This document shows, piece after piece, positions 13,664 through 15,453 of a stretch of 15,453 nucleotides of DNA. The first letter of the stretch is position 1. Each line of letters begins with the position of its first letter. The notes under the pieces are model-generated. The model searched no databases. It saw only the letters and a program-made list of their open reading frames with translations, and was not told where the DNA came from. The position numbers and the translations under genes were made by a program. Source of the DNA: Bacillota bacterium (lineage in GTDB: Bacteria > Bacillota > Clostridia > Christensenellales > Aristaeellaceae); the NCBI GenBank assembly GCA_023411175.1, contig JAEYPB010000008.1:1-15453 (forward strand), in the 5' to 3' direction.

Positions 13664-15031
13664 TTGGATTTTGACAAAATCAAGCTCCGTCTCGATGAGC
13701 TTCTGGCCGCGGGCCGCCACGGCGAGCTGCGCGGCGCGCTGCGCATGCTCAACGAAGTCGATATCGCCGAATACATGCAGACGCTGGACCGCGAGCGGTT
13801 TCTGGTGGTATTCCGCATTCTGCCCAAGGACATCGCGTCGGACGTGTTCGCCTACATGGACAGCGAGCAGCGCGAGTCGCTGATCGAAATGATCGGCGAC
13901 AGCGAACTCAGCGCGCTGGTGGACGAAATGTTCATCGACGACGCGGTGGATTTCCTGGAGGAACTGCCCGCCAACATCGTCAAGCGCATCCTGCAGTACA
14001 CCGACCGCGCCCGGCGCGACACCATCAACCAGTTCCTGCACTACCCGGAGGACTCCGCGGGCTCGATCATGACCATCGAGTACTGCGAATTCCACATGGG
14101 CGTCACGGTGCAAAAGGCGATGGAGGAGATCAAGCGCACCGGCATCGACAAGGAAACCATCTACACCATCTACGTCATCGACAAGGCCAGGCATCTGGTG
14201 GGTACGGTGGCGCTGCGCAAGCTCATCATCGCCGACGACGAGACGCCCATCGAAAAACTGATGGAGACGAACGTCATCAGCGTGCACACGCTGGATAACC
14301 GCGACGCAGCCGCGGAAGCCGTGCGCAAATACGACCTGATGACCATCCCGGTGGTCGACAAGGAAGACCGGCTGGTGGGCATCATCACCGTCGACGACGT
14401 GGTGGACGTCATCGAGGAAAAAAACACCGAGGACTTTGAAAAAATGGCCGCCCTTCTGCCGTCGGACGTGGAGTACCTGCGCACCGGCGTGTTCGATCTG
14501 GCCAAAAACCGCATCCTCTGGCTTCTAATCCTTCTGTTCTCCAGCACAATCTCCAGCTTCATCATTACCCATTACGGCGAGACGCTGCCGGTCTCCGAGG
14601 CCTTCTGGCTGGCGCTGACGGCGTCCTTCCCGGTGCTCATGAACACCAGCGGCAACTGCGGCGCCCAATCCTCCACGCTGATCATCCGCGGCCTCGCGCT
14701 GGGCGAAATCGAATTTCCTGACATTCTGCGCGCGCTGTGGAAGGAGATTCGCGTGGCGGTGCTGGTGGGCGGCGCGCTGGCGCTGGCCAACTACCTGCGC
14801 ATGGTGCTGATCAACCGCACCGACCATAATGTGTCGCTCCTGATCTCGCTGAGCATGGTGGTGACGGTCATGCTGTCCTCGACGCTGGGCTGCCTTCTGC
14901 CGATGCTGGCCAAAAAATTGAAAATTGACCCGGCGCTGGTGGCGAGCCCGGTGCTCACCACGCTGGTGGACTCCGTGTCGCTCCTCGTCCTCTTCTCGCT
15001 GGTTGCGGTTCAGCTGGCTATGCTCACATGA
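13664..15031 (+). CDS. mgtE: Magnesium transporter MgtE
   Basis: The 455-residue protein is a Mg2+ channel/transporter of normal length. The MgtE_N domain is at about 30-130, ending in the HYPEDSAGSIMT signature (126-137). Two CBS domains follow (about 135-250), which in studied homologues bind Mg2+ and close the pore. Five membrane segments lie in 283-455, with NTSGNCGAQ (327-335) and the pore region ALVASPVLTTLVD (424-436). Asp436 matches the selectivity Asp of the Thermus protein. The start is TTG 13664 with GAGGAGGG 7 bases upstream; the frame is open further back, but that stretch is the leader terminator. The stop overlaps the next start as ATGA. Confidence 0.96.
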   Translation: MDFDKIKLRLDELLAAGRHGELRGALRMLNEVDIAEYMQTLDRERFLVVFRILPKDIASDVFAYMDSEQRESLIEMIGDSELSALVDEMFIDDAVDFLEELPANIVKRILQYTDRARRDTINQFLHYPEDSAGSIMTIEYCEFHMGVTVQKAMEEIKRTGIDKETIYTIYVIDKARHLVGTVALRKLIIADDETPIEKLMETNVISVHTLDNRDAAAEAVRKYDLMTIPVVDKEDRLVGIITVDDVVDVIEEKNTEDFEKMAALLPSDVEYLRTGVFDLAKNRILWLLILLFSSTISSFIITHYGETLPVSEAFWLALTASFPVLMNTSGNCGAQSSTLIIRGLALGEIEFPDILRALWKEIRVAVLVGGALALANYLRMVLINRTDHNVSLLISLSMVVTVMLSSTLGCLLPMLAKKLKIDPALVASPVLTTLVDSVSLLVLFSLVAVQLAMLT

Positions 15032-15453
15032 AACAGGTGCTCGGCTGCCTGCGAAGGGCGGATCAGGATTTTCTCATGATCGAGCCGGGCGACCGGGTGG
15101 CGGTGGGCGTTTCCGGCGGGAAGGACAGCCTGCTTCTGCTCTATGCGCTGTCGCTGTACAGAAAATTCTCGAAAGCGCCCTTTGAGCTCGCCGCGTTCAC
15201 GCTTACGATGGGCCTCGAACCCTTCGATACCGCCGGCGTGGCCGCGCTGTGCGAGGCGCTGGGCGTAAACTACACGGTCAAGAAGACCGAAATCGGCAAG
15301 ATCGTCTTTGAGGAGCGCCGCGAGAAAAACCCCTGCGCGCTGTGCGCCAAGATGCGGCGCGGCGCGCTGAACGACCTGTGCGCCGAGAGCGGCTTTAACA
15401 AGCTGGCGCTGGGCCACCACCGGGACGACGCCATCGAGACGCTGTTCCTGTCG
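15028..15453 (+). CDS. PP-loop ATPase of the TtcA/TtuA tRNA-thiolation type, partial
   Basis: The first 142 residues are visible and the gene runs off the window. The PP-loop SGGKDS at 29-34 binds ATP. CALC at 103-106 is a CxxC pair that in TtcA-like enzymes helps hold an Fe-S cluster. GHHRDDAIETLFLS (129-142) is the conserved block after it. TtcA makes 2-thiocytidine at tRNA position 32; TtuA-type relatives make other 2-thio bases, and the visible part cannot tell them apart. The start at ATG 15028 overlaps the mgtE stop as ATGA, so it is translationally coupled to mgtE. No good Shine-Dalgarno is seen. Confidence 0.88.
   Translation, partial: MKQVLGCLRRADQDFLMIEPGDRVAVGVSGGKDSLLLLYALSLYRKFSKAPFELAAFTLTMGLEPFDTAGVAALCEALGVNYTVKKTEIGKIVFEERREKNPCALCAKMRRGALNDLCAESGFNKLALGHHRDDAIETLFLS

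Overview
The window looks like a piece of the chromosome of a GC-rich member of the Clostridia (Bacillota), probably an uncultured gut-type lineage. The evidence is strong GGAGG ribosome binding sites about 7-8 bases before the start, frequent TTG starts, sigma-A promoters close to TTGACA-17-TATAAT, and gene families typical of that class (EndoA-type MazF, YitT with a DUF2179 tail, a NifZ/ThiI pair, MgtE). I cannot name the genus. There is no rRNA, tRNA, CRISPR array, transposase or phage gene here.

Layout. 1-44 may be the start of a minus-strand gene. 67-340 is a structured dispersed repeat. On the minus strand follow a short-chain dehydrogenase (353-1105) and, transcriptionally upstream of it, a YitT membrane protein (1159-2001, own promoter), then a lone MazF/EndoA toxin (2182-2520). 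A clear promoter at 2572-2600 drives a plus-strand cell-envelope block: CapA-like protein, FHA-domain membrane protein, SEDS glycan polymerase (FtsW/RodA), class B penicillin-binding protein, then UppP from its own promoter. These fit one job: polymerising and crosslinking peptidoglycan and recycling the undecaprenyl carrier. 8239-8791 has no gene and holds a second copy of the repeat plus several hairpins.

From 11636 down to 8792 on the minus strand lies a chain joined by 4-base or near-zero overlaps: a small DUF6106-like membrane protein, a NifS-family cysteine desulfurase and ThiI, the route for 4-thiouridine in tRNA. Divergent from it is a zinc-ribbon membrane protein (11856-13229) with an operator-like inverted repeat in its promoter and its Shine-Dalgarno in a hairpin loop. 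Last comes mgtE (13664-15031), translationally coupled to a PP-loop tRNA-thiolation enzyme that runs off the right edge.

The strongest candidate for something undescribed is the roughly 255-base leader of mgtE (13409-13663). It has a promoter, a 23-codon leader ORF with an excellent ribosome binding site, a three-helix fold, an intrinsic terminator, and a 12-bp alternative helix that would disrupt both the fold and the terminator. I do not see the conserved M-box sequence. The second candidate is the pair of about 200-base repeats whose hairpin stems are conserved or show compensatory changes while the loops vary.
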